Shown: positions 1 through 9,518 of the stretch, piece by piece
Position numbering within the stretch: position 1 is the first letter of the stretch
How the letters are laid out: every line of letters begins with the position of its first letter
Notes under the pieces: model-generated
Database searches by the model: none
Seen by the model: only the letters and a program-made list of their open reading frames with translations
What the model was told of the DNA's origin: nothing
Made by a program: the position numbers and the translations under genes
Source of the DNA: AP-15 sp963774345
GTDB taxonomy: Bacteria > Pseudomonadota > Alphaproteobacteria > ATCC43930 > CGMCC-115725
Direction of reading: 5' to 3'
NCBI GenBank assembly: GCA_963774345.1
Contig: CAVZFB010000038.1
Location: 124,001-188,000 of the forward strand
Length of the DNA stretch: 64,000 bases

Positions 1-2273
1 CACGATAGAGCTGCATCCCCGACGGGGTGCGGAAGGGCGTCGCCGGCGCATCCTGCAACGCCGCAATCATGAAGTCGCGAAAGACCGGAGCCGCGATGTG
101 CCCGCCGGTCTCGTCGTCACCGAGGCTGTCTGGATCGTCGTAGCCGATATAGACGCCGGCGGCGAGATCGGGGGTGAACCCGACAAACCACGCATCGCGG
201 AAATCATTGGTGGTCCCGGTCTTGCCCGCGATGGGCTTGCCGACGGCGCGCACTGCGGTGCCGGTGCCACGCTCGACTACCCCTTGGAGCATCGTCACGA
301 TCTGAAAGGTCGGAGCCGGGGTCGGCTACCTGCTGCCGCGTATCCGGGATGCACCGGCATTGGCTGACTGTGCCACGTGACGTCGCTACAATCGTCACAA
401 CGCCGTTGGTCGGCTCGGAAGATCGTCGCACCGTCGCGGTCCTGGATGCGGTCGATCAACGTCGGGGTGATGCGCTTGCCGCCGTTCACCAGCATCGAAT
501 AGGCTGTCGTCAGCCGCAACAGAGTCGTCTCACCGGTGCCGAGGGCCATCGAATATTCCCGCGGCGTGTGATCCATGATGCCGAACCGCTCGATCGTCTG
601 TGCGATCGGCTCCATCCCGACGATCGAGGCGATCCGGGCCGTCATAGCATTGAGCGACTGCTCGAGCCCAATCCGCAGCGGCGTCGGCCCCCGATACTTC
701 GGTCCGTGATGCTCGTTGGCGTAATTCTCGGGCGTCCACATCGGCAGCCCCGGCCCTTGCGGAAGCGATATCGGTCCGTCGAGCACCAGCGTCGACGGCG
801 TGAAGCCGTGATCGAGCGCGGTCAGATAGACGAACGGCTTGATCGAGGATCCGGGTTGCCGCTTCGCTTGGGTCGCCCGGTCGAACTGACTGGTCTCAAA
901 GCTGAACCCGCCGCTGATCGCAAGGACGCGTCCGGTGTGCGGATCCATGGCGACGAGAGCGCCGGATATTTCCGGGACTTGGCACAGATTGTAAGCGATC
1001 AAGCGTCTTGGCCTTTGTCTGGTCGCCACCATAACGACGTCACCAGGCTTGACGACATCGGCAGCTGCTGCGCGGATAGGGTCCGAAATTGCCATCGTCA
1101 TGCCGCGGCCGCGCCCACCGCATCTCCGAAAAAGGGATGCGGCCGGTCGCCCCGCCCTTGAGGCCGATCGACAGCACCATCGGTGTCGCTGCGTATCACC
1201 ACTGCGAGGCCCCAGCCGACATCGCTGGCGACAGCAGGCATTGGCACCTTGGCGAGGCGCGCCGCCCAATCACCCTTGAGATCGATGCGGGTCACCGGTC
1301 CGCGCCACCCGCCATGACTGCGTTCGTAGGCGATCAACCCGTTGCGCAACGCCCTATCTGCAGCCGCCTGCAGGCGTGGATCGAGGCTGGTGTGTATCGA
1401 CAGCCCCGCCCCATACAGCATCTTCTCCCCGTAGCGAGCGAGCGAGATCGCGTCTGACCTCCTCGGCGAAATACGGCGCCTTGACCTGCTCCGCCTCCTG
1501 GCGATGGTGAAGTTCGAGAGGCTGCGCCTTGGCCTGTGCGGTCTCCTCTGGTGTTACCGCGCCGTCCTCGATCATGCGATCGAGGACCCAATCGCGGCGC
1601 GCCTTCGCCGCCTGCTGGGTGACGCGCGAGGTTGTAGCGGTTCGGCGCTTTGGGCAGTCCGGCGAGAAAGGCGGCCTCGCCGAGCGTCAGCTCGTCGAGC
1701 GATTTGTCGAAATAGGTGAGCGCCGCGGAAGCCACACCGTAGGCGCCGCCCCCGAGATAGATCTCGTTGAGATAGAGCTCGAGGATGCGGTCTTTCGGCA
1801 GCGCCGCCTCGATGCGGCTGGCCAGCAGCATCTCCTTGATCTTACGCTCGATCGAAATCTCGTTCGACAGCAGCATATTTTTGGCGACCTGCTGGGTGAT
1901 CGTCGAAGCGCCCACAGGACGACGATTGTCGCGCAGCCGGCTCACATCGGTAACCGCCGCACGCAGGATCGAGACCGGATCGATCCCACGGTGGCTGTAA
2001 AAGTTCTTGTCCTCGGCGGAGAGGAAGGCGTTGACCACCCGCTTGGGGATCGCCTCGATCGGTACGAAAACCCGTCGCTCGACGGCGAATTCGGCCAGCA
2101 GGCGACCATCCCCCGCGTGAACCCGGGTCGTGATCGCCGGCTGGTAATGGGCGAGCTGCTGGTAGTCAGGCAGATCTCGATCGAAATGCCTGATCACGAT
2201 ACCGAGCCGTCACGCTGCCGGCGATCGCCAGAAGAACACCGCAGATAAACAGAAACCTGAAAATCCTGGGCAT
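1..2273 (-). pseudogene. mrcA: Penicillin-binding protein 1A, frame-disrupted and 3'-partial
   Basis: Bifunctional peptidoglycan glycosyltransferase/transpeptidase, anchored in the inner membrane. Restored from several frames: an N-terminal signal anchor starting MPRIFRFLFICGV at 2273, then RDLPDYQQL, the GT51 domain (SAEDKNFYSHRGID, GASTITQQVAKN, LYLNEIYLGGGAYG), and the transpeptidase motifs SSIK (in GSSIKPF), SLN and KTGTT. The C-terminus runs off the left edge, ending in view at GMQLYR. At least six frame changes occur (near 2205, 1600, 1420, 1180, 400 and 280), yet all active-site motifs survive. This is expected of indel errors in a functional gene; genuine decay is the alternative. Confidence 0.88.
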
Positions 2274-2306
2274 TGCTCGACGCGCCCGCCCGTACCTCAG
2301 GCTCGA

Positions 2307-3077
2307 TCAATGCGCTTTCAGCGCCGCCAGCCGCTCGCTCAAACTCTGCGGCGCCGGGGACTTCCCGGCGGCGGCGGCGAGCGCGGCGGCGATGTTGGGG
2401 TCGTCCTGCTCCGGTCTCGTCGGCCGCAGCAGCCTCGCCTTGCTCATCTGCGCATCGGCCGAGGCCAGGTCTTTCGCTGCTGCATCCTGCATCGCCTTGA
2501 GCGCGACGGTCAGACTGCTCGTCTGAGCTGGCGAGCCCCGCCGCCCGGCGTGCGGCTTCCGCCTGCCGCTCGGCCTGCTCGCGCTGTTGCGCCGCTCGCC
2601 CCATGTCGCGCTGCGCCCGATCGAGTTCGGAGCGCGCGGATTTGAGTTTGCCGCCGGCATCGGCGTAGGTCTGTTCCAACATCGTGAGGTAGTCTTTCGC
2701 GTCTACCTCTTCCGCCTTCTCGCGCTCGACCTCCGGGGCCATTTGCTCGAGCATCGACACCAGGGTTTCGAGACTTTTTTCCAGGGCTGCCTTGCGCGCT
2801 GGATCGCTCTCGCCGTCGACCTGTCGTTGCAGCTGCTCGGCCGCCGCCATCCGCTGTTGCGACAGTGCCTGAATCGCGTCGGCCTCGCGCTTTTCCTTGT
2901 CGTAACCCTGCCGCGCCAACGCGACTTCGCGGCCGAGCTCATCGAGGTGCTGCTCCATCGTGCGCAGCTCCGCCTCGCTGGCCGATTTCGGGTCCCAGCG
3001 CACCAGCGCCTCGACCGCGGCAATCCGCGACCTTGTCGAATTTCACGCCGAGCCAAGTTCTTCATGAATGCCAACAT
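2307..3077 (-). pseudogene. Coiled-coil PspA/YjfJ-like protein, frame-disrupted
   Basis: Highly charged, almost wholly helical protein of about 255 residues, beginning MLAFMKNL and ending LSERLAALKAH. The start at 3077 has a strong AGGAGGAG Shine-Dalgarno. Three frame changes (two within the first 30 codons, one near 2530) must be repaired to read it through. The long central coiled coil and the position directly after DUF350 and DUF2491 genes match the E. coli yjfK-yjfL-yjfJ neighbourhood, where YjfJ is a PspA/IM30 relative. A PspA-like membrane-support role is inferred from this architecture and context, since direct similarity is modest. Confidence 0.6.
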
Positions 3078-3102
3078 GTCGATTTCTCCTCCTCTGCTAG
3101 AT

Positions 3103-3545
3103 TCAGTTCGGCACCATCGCCGCCGCGTTGAGCAGCGCGACGGCGATCTGTGCGCCGGCCAGGGTAATTGCGGCGGCGACATTGCCGCCTTCGATCATGC
3201 CGCGAAGATTGCGCATGGCCAGCGCCGACGACGCCGAGCGTCAGCAGCTGCAAGATCAGCGCTACTACGCCCCAGACCAATACATCGAGCAGCGTGCCGC
3301 TCGTCGCCAGCATCGCCGCCAGCGGGATCGCCAATGCCAGGATCGCGCCCGCCAGTACTGTGCCGGCGGCGGCGTTGCCGCCCGCCACCAACTCGCGCTC
3401 ATGAAACGGTGTCAGCCTGACATAGATCGTCACGCCGATGGCCAACAGCACCGGCGCAGGCGACGACCTGAATGATCAGCATCGGCAGCCCGTGACCGAG
3501 CGCGTCGAGGACGGCGGCGAGCGATCCGGGCGGAGGCGGGTTCAT
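3103..3545 (-). pseudogene. DUF350 (YjfL-like) membrane protein, frame-disrupted
   Basis: Small polytopic inner-membrane protein. After repairing two frame changes (near 3450 and 3215) it reads from MNPPPPGSLAAVLDALGHG to a C-terminus GAQIAVALLNAAAMVPN. It shows the duplicated DUF350 pattern: a membrane helix, then GGNAAAGTVLAGAILALAIP, further helices, then EGGNVAAAITLAG. The two GN-AA repeats are typical of the family. It lies 25 nt downstream of the DUF2491 gene and 25 nt upstream of the coiled-coil gene, so the three probably form one transcript. The biochemical function of DUF350 is unknown. Confidence 0.78.
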
Positions 3546-3570
3546 GACGTTTCCCTTCGGGGCGTTCTGT

Positions 3571-5156
3571 TCAGCTGTCGAGCGGCACGGCAGGAAGCGT
3601 CAGCGCCGCCGGATTGATGTCGATGCCGGCATGCACCTCGATCCATGCTTCGTCGCCTTGCTCGACGGCGCAGACCAGGACGTATTCCACCTGCGGCGCC
3701 GGCGGCGCGGCACCGGTGTGGGCGCCGTAGAGCATGGCCTGAAGCTTCCGCTGTGTCATGCCGCCGAGATCCTGCAACGTCTCCACTTGCTGGCGCGGCG
3801 CCACGCGCCCGCTCCCCTGGCGCCCAGATGCGGTCGTAGGTCTTGCCGTCCTTTGTCTGGAACTGCGGCCAGCCGATCATCCCATCGGCCGGGGCCAGCC
3901 AGAACCCCCACTCGTCCGGGCTGTTAGGCGTGACCTGATCGAGCAGAGAGAAATATCGACATTCGTCGGGTGTTCCATCCGGCCCCAGATGGAGCATGAA
4001 GAACGCTTCGCGCCCCGGCAGATACAACCGATGCAGCGACACCGCGCCGTCGGCGACCAGCCCCAAGGCCTCGATGCTGATCATCCCTCCGGCGTCCGGC
4101 GGCTTCACCTTGGTCGCGCCGGCAGCAAGCAGAAAAGGCGCTGGATCGACCGGGAATGTCATTCCGACGCGAAACCGGCTCGCGGCGCTGCCGGACAGTC
4201 CGCGCGGCGCCGTCCCGGCGGATCGACCGGCCCCTACGCCGATCGAACCGGCGCCGGCGACCGCTGCGGCGCGGCGACGGAGCAGCCAGAGTCCGCCAAA
4301 GACCGCAGCCCCGAGAAAGATCACGACGAACATGACGCCGGACCCGTCGGAGTCGGACGGGGCGGCGCGGGAGTTGGCCGGCTGAGCCTTGGCCTGCGTC
4401 ATCAATGCGTCGAGTTCCGCCAACTTCGTCGCCACGGCGGGATCGGTGGCCGCCTTGCGCGTCCGCCTCGGCACGCCACTGCGTGTAGCGTGGGTCGCTG
4501 CGATTGTCTTGGAAGTAGGCCACACTCTGCGGCCTCGACAGCGAATTGAGCAGCGACCACGCCATCACCGCATCCCACGCCCCAAAGCGCGGGGCCGAAC
4601 CGCCATAGCTCGGCGCATAGGCGCCGCCGCCCCAACCGGCGGGCGGGGGACGGCGCTGCAACGGGGCTGTTCCCCAGCTGCTGTCGCCCCAACCGGTGGA
4701 CGGGCGGCGTTCTGTCAGGTTCGGGGGCGGCGCCTGCGCCGCGCGGTAATTGTTCAGCGCCTGACTCGAGGCCCGCCGCGAGATTGCGAGATCCCCGCCA
4801 CCATATGCCTGAGAGCCCCCGCCATATGCCCCAAAGGAAGAGGTCGACGGCCGGGCGTAGCCGCCGCCGGTCGAGGGCCGACGAACCGACCCGGCATAAC
4901 CACCAGATGAGCCGCCTCCACCGGGACGGCTGTAGCCGCCGCTGCTTTGCGCAGCGGCTGGCGATGAGACCGCGACGATCCCGCCGACCGCCGCCAGCCA
5001 AGCCGTTTCGGCACCCGGCAGCACCCCGCCCGCCTCCAACGCGAGGCAAAGCAGAGCCAGTCGAAGCGTGCGTTTCCAACTTGGCAATCGCACCGCCCGC
5101 TCTATTCGCGTTTGGTCAGGATCGTTGTCCGAGCGCATCCCGTCCGCATCCGACAA
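3571..5156 (-). pseudogene. DUF2491 (YjfK-like) envelope protein with Gly-rich N-terminus, frame-disrupted
   Basis: Starts MSDADGMRSDNDPD at 5156, with a hydrophobic export segment ending near SSPAAAQ. A glycine/serine/tyrosine-rich low-complexity stretch (about residues 70-190) follows, then a membrane helix (VMFVVIFLGAAVFGGLWLL, LLRRR stop-transfer). The C-terminal DUF2491-type domain contains FRVGMTFPVDPAPFLL and DECRYFSLLDQ. The restored C-terminus ends LTLPAVPLDS at 3571. Frame changes fall near 4470 and 3800. E. coli YjfK lacks the long export and Gly-rich part, so the N-terminal extension is notable. It is the first gene of the DUF2491-DUF350-coiled-coil set; function unknown. Confidence 0.7.
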
Positions 5157-5168
5157 TTTACCCTGGTA

Positions 5169-5402
5169 TTAGTAATATCTCCAATGATCATGGCGGTAAA
5201 CGCGATGTGCATAATATTTACCGTTATAGCGATATGGGTAATGCCGTCCTTGGTAGTAGTAGCTGATTTCTTGGAGTAATCGTCCATTTTTTACAATCGT
5301 CGGGGCGTCGGCGCGCACCGTTGGCGCAGCAACAGCTGCCTGTGTGACTAAGGCGGCCACCAAACCGGCAAAACCCGTCGAGATTAATAGGCCCTTGCGC
5401 AT
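5169..5402 (-). CDS. Small secreted Tyr/His-rich protein
   Basis: A 77-residue protein with a clear Sec signal peptide (MRKGLLISTGFAGLVAALV, cleavage near AVAA-PT). The mature part of about 50 residues ends in a tyrosine/histidine/arginine-rich tail (YYYQGRHYPYRYNGKYY, then HRVYRHDHWRYY). A good AGGAG Shine-Dalgarno precedes the ATG. Similar YRYxGxYYxHR tails occur in small secreted alphaproteobacterial proteins of unknown function. It sits just upstream of the DUF2491 gene on the same strand. The aromatic/basic tail could bind metal, polysaccharide or the cell wall, but nothing here decides it. Confidence 0.72.
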   Translation of the reverse strand: MRKGLLISTGFAGLVAALVTQAAVAAPTVRADAPTIVKNGRLLQEISYYYQGRHYPYRYNGKYYAHRVYRHDHWRYY

Positions 5403-5459
5403 AAGATGTCTCCTGATTGGTTGTTTGTGGTGATCCTGAGGAGGTGGATAGGCTTACAT

Positions 5460-5699
5460 CTATTCCTTTTTCGACTTGGGGCGGCTGTCTCCTGATACCG
5501 GAGTTCCCTCGGGTCTCGAAATGGCGTGTCGCGAGCCGCGCCTCAGAGCCCTGGCCCATTCGATGAGCCTGAGAGCCAACCGCGTTAACCGATCGAACTC
5601 GCGCGGATCACTCTGGCGAGCGGCGCTTTGCAATGCTTCGACGGCAGCGTCGCGAAGGTCTTCCACATCCGCCTCCGCAGACCGCTCAGGATGGTTCAT
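5460..5699 (-). CDS. Small hypothetical helical protein
   Basis: A 79-residue protein that I do not recognise. The N-terminal 50 residues (VEDLRDAAVEALQSAARQS, then FDRLTRLALRLIEWARAL) form two amphipathic helices; the C-terminal 25 are polar and basic, ending PKSKKE. There is no signal peptide or membrane helix. It is preceded on its own strand by one copy of the recurrent CCGCAA element, whose last base lies 54 nt before the ATG, which supports it as a real transcribed gene. Confidence 0.5.
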   Translation of the reverse strand: MNHPERSAEADVEDLRDAAVEALQSAARQSDPREFDRLTRLALRLIEWARALRRGSRHAISRPEGTPVSGDSRPKSKKE

Positions 5700-5753
5700 G
5701 ACTTTGGACCGCGCGCTCTCGGTGTCTTTGATAAGCCGGTTTCGGACATGCTG

Positions 5754-5792
5754 ATTGGAGCCGTTTGCGGTCCGGATGTCAGATCTTTGCGG
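5754..5792 (-). promoter_or_regulatory. Recurrent CCGCAA element, copy 1
   Basis: Read on the minus strand: CCGCAA, 16 nt, then ACCGCAAACGGCTCCAAT. It matches the five other copies in this window (two mismatches in the 18-nt core relative to copy 2) and lies 54 nt upstream of the small gene starting at 5699, in its orientation. Operator or promoter function is inferred from position and repetition. Confidence 0.5.
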
Positions 5793-5824
5793 AGTTAGCC
5801 GGCGCCGGCGGCCAACTACTGTAT

Positions 5825-6958
5825 TTAGGCCGGTTTTTTGGCGAGCCCGGCGATCGACGCCATTAACGGGTCGAGGACCGGCTTAAGCACGTCGGCCACG
5901 CCGGGTATTGCGCAGGCCTTGTTTGTTTCCGCCTGCAAGATCGCCATCGCTCTCGCGGTGAGATCGGCCAGCCTCCCCTGCCCGGAGGGAGGCAAGCGCC
6001 TGACCAGTCCGCCGACTTTATTAAAAGAAGCTGAGATGCCTTCAAGCGCCGGCAGCGCGGCCTTTGCGGACGCAACATCGGTCACCCCTACAAGTGTTTG
6101 ACCCAGACGAATGATTCCGCTGCCCAACTCGGCGCCCAGATCGACGTTGTCTATAGTCAGAGAAGCAAACGGCTTTGCAGCCGGCTCCGTGATCTCGGGG
6201 CTATTTTGGACGACAGCCGGCATTCGGCCGCCGAATACGTATTGCGAGATGCCGACGATGAGTACGCCTGCGACCAGGAGGCCCATCGCCTGGATTAACG
6301 ATAACCCGCCGTCGGTTCGTCCGTCAGTTGCGCCAGCCCTCTTTGCCACTGTCATAACCGATGAACTCCCTTGGTGAGCAATTTTCGCATAGTCGATCCC
6401 TCCGGCGGGTGTCGTACCAACACTCCCGCCTTTCCAGCCATTCGACTCCGTCAGTTGGGCGATATCAGCCGGGATCGCCGCCGTGATATTGGCCCTTTGC
6501 TCTGAAAGCAGGTTGGCGAGATCACGGGCGTCCTCGTCGACAGCCGACCGGTGTTGCCGTAGACAGGCAAGCGTAGCGGGGGCTACCGCGCCCACAAGCA
6601 ACAATCCACCCCGGACATTCACGCCGACAAACTTGCCCAGCGCGCTCGCCAGCGAATCCAACATGCCTCGCCCCAGTAACGAGCGCAGAGCCTCAAGGCC
6701 GTTCTGCGCCAGGACATACGGCCCCCCAACCTTGTCGGACTCGACGTCCGCGGCGCAGGTCTGCTCTGTCGCTACGCTCAAAATGGCGGCGCCGCGCGGT
6801 GTTGTGGCGAGCTGCGCGAAGCCGGCGAGAACCGCAGGAATCGCAACATGCACCGCCTTCCGCGCTTCATCTTCGCTTAGGACAAGCAGCCGTTCTACGG
6901 GACCAACAAGTTGCGGTCCCGTCTGATCCTTTAAGAGCTCCACGAGATTGGCGGACAT
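5825..6958 (-). CDS. DUF937 domain-containing protein
   Basis: A 377-residue protein. The N-terminal half (MSANLVELLKDQTGPQLVG, then ARKAVHVAIPAVLAGFAQL and QNGLEALRSLLGRGMLDSLA) is a DUF937-type helical repeat. A single membrane helix follows near residues 225-245 (IQAMGLLVAGVLIVGISQYVF). The C-terminal domain of about 130 residues (LTIDNVDLGAELGSGIIRLG) resembles the soluble domain attached to DUF937 in many proteobacteria. It is predicted to be anchored in the inner membrane. A second, shorter YidB/DUF937-like gene lies at 9793. Function unknown; possibly envelope stress given its neighbours. Confidence 0.8.
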   Translation of the reverse strand: MSANLVELLKDQTGPQLVGPVERLLVLSEDEARKAVHVAIPAVLAGFAQLATTPRGAAILSVATEQTCAADVESDKVGGPYVLAQNGLEALRSLLGRGMLDSLASALGKFVGVNVRGGLLLVGAVAPATLACLRQHRSAVDEDARDLANLLSEQRANITAAIPADIAQLTESNGWKGGSVGTTPAGGIDYAKIAHQGSSSVMTVAKRAGATDGRTDGGLSLIQAMGLLVAGVLIVGISQYVFGGRMPAVVQNSPEITEPAAKPFASLTIDNVDLGAELGSGIIRLGQTLVGVTDVASAKAALPALEGISASFNKVGGLVRRLPPSGQGRLADLTARAMAILQAETNKACAIPGVADVLKPVLDPLMASIAGLAKKPA

Positions 6959-7093
6959 CGCCGCTGCTCCCTCTGCTGAGGTCTCGCTTGTGACCTCCGG
7001 TCGGTTGGGTCAGGACGTCAGCACGGTGACGCACGGCACTTACCGGGCCATGACTTAGTAGGCAGCCAGATAACCAGTTCCGAGCGCGTCGCG

Positions 7094-7132
7094 ATTGCAG
7101 CCGCTTGCGGTGCTGATGTCGGAAGTTTGCGG
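7094..7132 (-). promoter_or_regulatory. Recurrent CCGCAA element, copy 2
   Basis: Minus-strand reading: CCGCAA, 16 nt, then ACCGCAAGCGGCTGCAAT, followed by CGCGACGCG. This copy is closest to the consensus. It lies about 135 nt upstream of the DUF937 gene starting at 6958 and points towards it. On the plus strand it shows TTGC half-sites spaced 10 and 22 bp, roughly one and two helical turns. Confidence 0.5.
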
Positions 7133-7163
7133 ATGTGCCCGCCGGCTCGGCGTGGCTCTTCGG

Positions 7164-8098
7164 CTAGGCCAGCGCGGCGCGGAAGGCCCCGGGCGTGACG
7201 CCGATCTCACGGCGGAATGCGATCGTGAAATGGCTCTGGTCGGCGAATCCAGCCTCCAGCGCAATCAGCGCGAGGGGTTGATGGGTCTGACGCATCAAAC
7301 GCTTTGCGCGCTCGACCCGGCGTTGGATGACGTAGCGCTGTGGCCCAACCCCGGCCGCCTCCTTGAAGGAGCGGCTAAAGTGATAGGGGCTGAGACACGC
7401 GATGTCGGCCAGCATCGTGAGCGAGAGGTCTTCATCGAGATGCGCCTCGACGTAGTCGCGCACCCGCTGTAAGCGCTCCGGCGAAAGACCCCCGCTGGTC
7501 GGCAGCGGGAGACGCCCGACAAAAGGCCGAGCAATGCGGATGCACAAGGCCGTGCCCAGGCTTTCGACCAGGATCCGGTCTGCGAAGCCGCCTTCAATCT
7601 CATGGGCCAAAGTCGTGACGATTTGGCTCAGCAACGGGTCTTGCAGCGAATACAAGAATTCGAACCGGGATGGCGCCGCTCCAAGCTCCGGCAGCAGGGC
7701 GGAATACAAATCCGCATCCCAGACCACCTGAACGAGCCTCGCTGCGGGGTGAACGGTCCGGACCTCAAGGCCCGAAGGAAAAAACGTCAGATCGCTGGCG
7801 GGACCAGCGGCATTTGGCGGGTGGGCCCTTGCTCAATCTGCAAGAGCACCGGCGGCAGCTGATCCGCTCCGAGAACTAGCCGGGGGCGGTCACCTCGCCA
7901 TGTCGATTCGCCGGCCTCGCGGTGGTAGCTCATTGCCGTGATGGAGCCCCAGGATTTGATCCTTGATATTTCTACGTTAGGGGCTCGCCAGACCGAGTTG
8001 CCGAGCCACTCCTGTCCTGCGCCTGACGCAAGACCGGCGGCGCCTGCGCTTTCGCTCGTGTTTGCAGCTGGTGATTGGAGCCGCGCCGCTAGGGTCAT
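7164..8098 (-). pseudogene. AraC-family regulator, first tandem copy, one frame change
   Basis: Transcription factor with an N-terminal sensor domain (QEWLGNSVWRAPNVEISRIK) and a C-terminal AraC double helix-turn-helix (LADIACLSPYHFSRSFKEAA, ALEAGFADQSHFTIAFRREI). A single frame change near 7797 separates the two; shifting restores DLTFFPSGLEVRTVHPAARL between them. It is a close paralogue of the intact gene at 8247-9191, on the same strand. The start at 8098 was chosen because its distance to the upstream AAAATTTT element (70 nt) equals that of the paralogue (69 nt). Confidence 0.82.
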
Positions 8099-8167
8099 TA
8101 AACGCAATCCCCTCAGCATGCACTTTAGGCCCGCAAAGTTGCATCTCCGTGGCAATTCAATGGCATT

Positions 8168-8183
8168 TAGTAAAATTTTGTAA
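8168..8183. promoter_or_regulatory. AAAATTTT near-palindrome upstream of first AraC
   Basis: TAGTAAAATTTTGTAA, an AT-rich near-palindrome in otherwise GC-rich DNA, found identically at 9260-9275. Each copy lies 69-70 nt upstream of a tandem AraC gene. It may be an autoregulatory operator or a core promoter element. Confidence 0.5.
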
Positions 8184-8246
8184 CAGCTTGGGCGATTGCG
8201 GGCGCACGGTCCAGACGCGTCTCCCCAAGTCGGATACTTATCCGGC

Positions 8247-9191
8247 TCAGGCCAACGCGGCGCGGAAGCGGCCGGGTGTCGTGCCTATCTCACGGCGGAA
8301 GATCGAGGTCAGATGACTCTGGTCAGTGAACCCGGCGTCTACTGCAATCTGGGCGAGAGGCTGGTGGGTCCGGCGCAGCAAGGTTTTTGCCCGCTCGAAC
8401 CGGCGTTGCATGACATAGCGCTGCGGCCCGACCCCGGCCGCCTGCTTGAACGAGCGGCTGAAGTGATAGGGGCTCAGACAGGCGATGTCGGCGAGGACGG
8501 TAAGGGATAGCTCCTCATCGAGATGCGCCTCGATGTAGTCGCGCACCCGCCGCAACCGCTCCGGCGAGAGACCATGGGTGATCGGCAGCGGGAGATGCCC
8601 GACAAAACGCTGGGCGATGCGGATACACAAAGCCGTGCTCAGGCTTTCGATCAGTATCCGGTCCGCAAAGCCACCCTCGCTCTCCTGGGCCAACGCCGTG
8701 ACGATTTGGCTCAGCAAGGGGTCTTGCAGCCCACCCAAGTACTCGAACCAGGATGCTGCTGCCCCAAGCTCCGGCAGCAAGCTGGAATACAAATCCGTAT
8801 CCCAGATCGCATGCGCGAACCTCGCTGCCGGCGAAGCGACCCGGACCGTGACGTCGGCAGGATAAAAGGAGAGAGTGCCCGGCGGGGCGATCGGGATTTG
8901 CCGCGTGCGTCCTTGCTCGACCTGGACGGCCACCGGCGAGTGCAGATCCGGTATGAGAATGATCCGGTGGCGGTCGCTTCGCCATATGGTTTCGCCGTCA
9001 CCCCGGCGAAAGCTCATTGCCGTAATGGAGCCCCAGGATTTGATCGTCGAAATTTCCAGCTTGGGGACCTGCCAAACCGAGTTGCCAAGCCACTCCTGTC
9101 CTGCGCTGGGGGCAGGATCGGCAGTACCCGCTCTTTCGCTCGATACTGGCATGGTGGTTCCGTGGGTGCGCCCCGTCGCCGCGTCTCGCAA
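8247..9191 (-). CDS. AraC-family transcriptional regulator, second tandem copy
   Basis: Intact 314-residue regulator. The N-terminal 200 residues are an effector-binding domain (GQEWLGNSVWQVPKLEIS, SFYPADVTVRVASPAARFAH). The C-terminal 100 residues are the AraC DNA-binding domain with both helix-turn-helix units (LADIACLSPYHFSRSFKQAA, AVDAGFTDQSHLTSIFRREI) and the usual GTTPGRFR end. It shares most of its sequence with the copy at 7164-8098, and its C-terminal domain with the copy at 15619-16506, so the family has expanded locally. No obvious metabolic target gene is adjacent; the effector is unknown. Confidence 0.93.
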   Translation of the reverse strand: MRDAATGRTHGTTMPVSSERAGTADPAPSAGQEWLGNSVWQVPKLEISTIKSWGSITAMSFRRGDGETIWRSDRHRIILIPDLHSPVAVQVEQGRTRQIPIAPPGTLSFYPADVTVRVASPAARFAHAIWDTDLYSSLLPELGAAASWFEYLGGLQDPLLSQIVTALAQESEGGFADRILIESLSTALCIRIAQRFVGHLPLPITHGLSPERLRRVRDYIEAHLDEELSLTVLADIACLSPYHFSRSFKQAAGVGPQRYVMQRRFERAKTLLRRTHQPLAQIAVDAGFTDQSHLTSIFRREIGTTPGRFRAALA

Positions 9192-9259
9192 GAATCCCCG
9201 GCTCGGTTCCTGACATTAGCCTTAGGATGCACGGCGGCCGCGCACCCGTGAGTAACAAA

Positions 9260-9275
9260 TAGTAAAATTTTGTAA
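9260..9275. promoter_or_regulatory. AAAATTTT near-palindrome upstream of second AraC
   Basis: TAGTAAAATTTTGTAA, identical over 16 nt to 8168-8183 and 69 nt before the AraC start at 9191. Conserved spacing to both genes supports a regulatory role, or recent duplication of gene plus promoter. Confidence 0.5.
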
Positions 9276-9421
9276 TGCAGAGCGCCCGCCTCAAGATCCG
9301 ACTAACGGCGATTCTTCGTTGAGTTTAACTCAACATATTCCTCCAGACTTGCGCGAGAGCGGCTGGAAGAAAGATTGACCGGCCGCCGGGCGAGACCCGA
9401 CCGGCCCGGCCCGGATCATGT

Positions 9422-9460
9422 CCGCAAGGATCTAATATGAATGCCGCAAGCGGCTGCAAT
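9422..9460 (+). promoter_or_regulatory. Recurrent CCGCAA element, copy 3
   Basis: CCGCAA, 16 nt (GGATCTAATATGAATG), then CCGCAAGCGGCTGCAAT, followed by CGCACC. It is oriented towards the GlsB/YeaQ-type gene, 58 nt before its ATG. Confidence 0.5.
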
Positions 9461-9518
9461 CGCACCCCGCTCGGCCGACCATAAAGTCAGGCCTCCTTCT
9501 CACGTGAGCAGGTGCATC

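Noticed and set aside
3062..3451. A 129-residue protein with a basic C-terminus at the DUF350 locus
   Set aside because: The basic tail is out of frame. One shift gives the second half of DUF350, and another at the 5' end gives its true N-terminus.
9379..9415. GC-rich inverted-repeat-like sequence upstream of the GlsB/YeaQ-type gene
   Set aside because: Pairing is interrupted and could arise from GC-rich composition alone. It has no T-tract.
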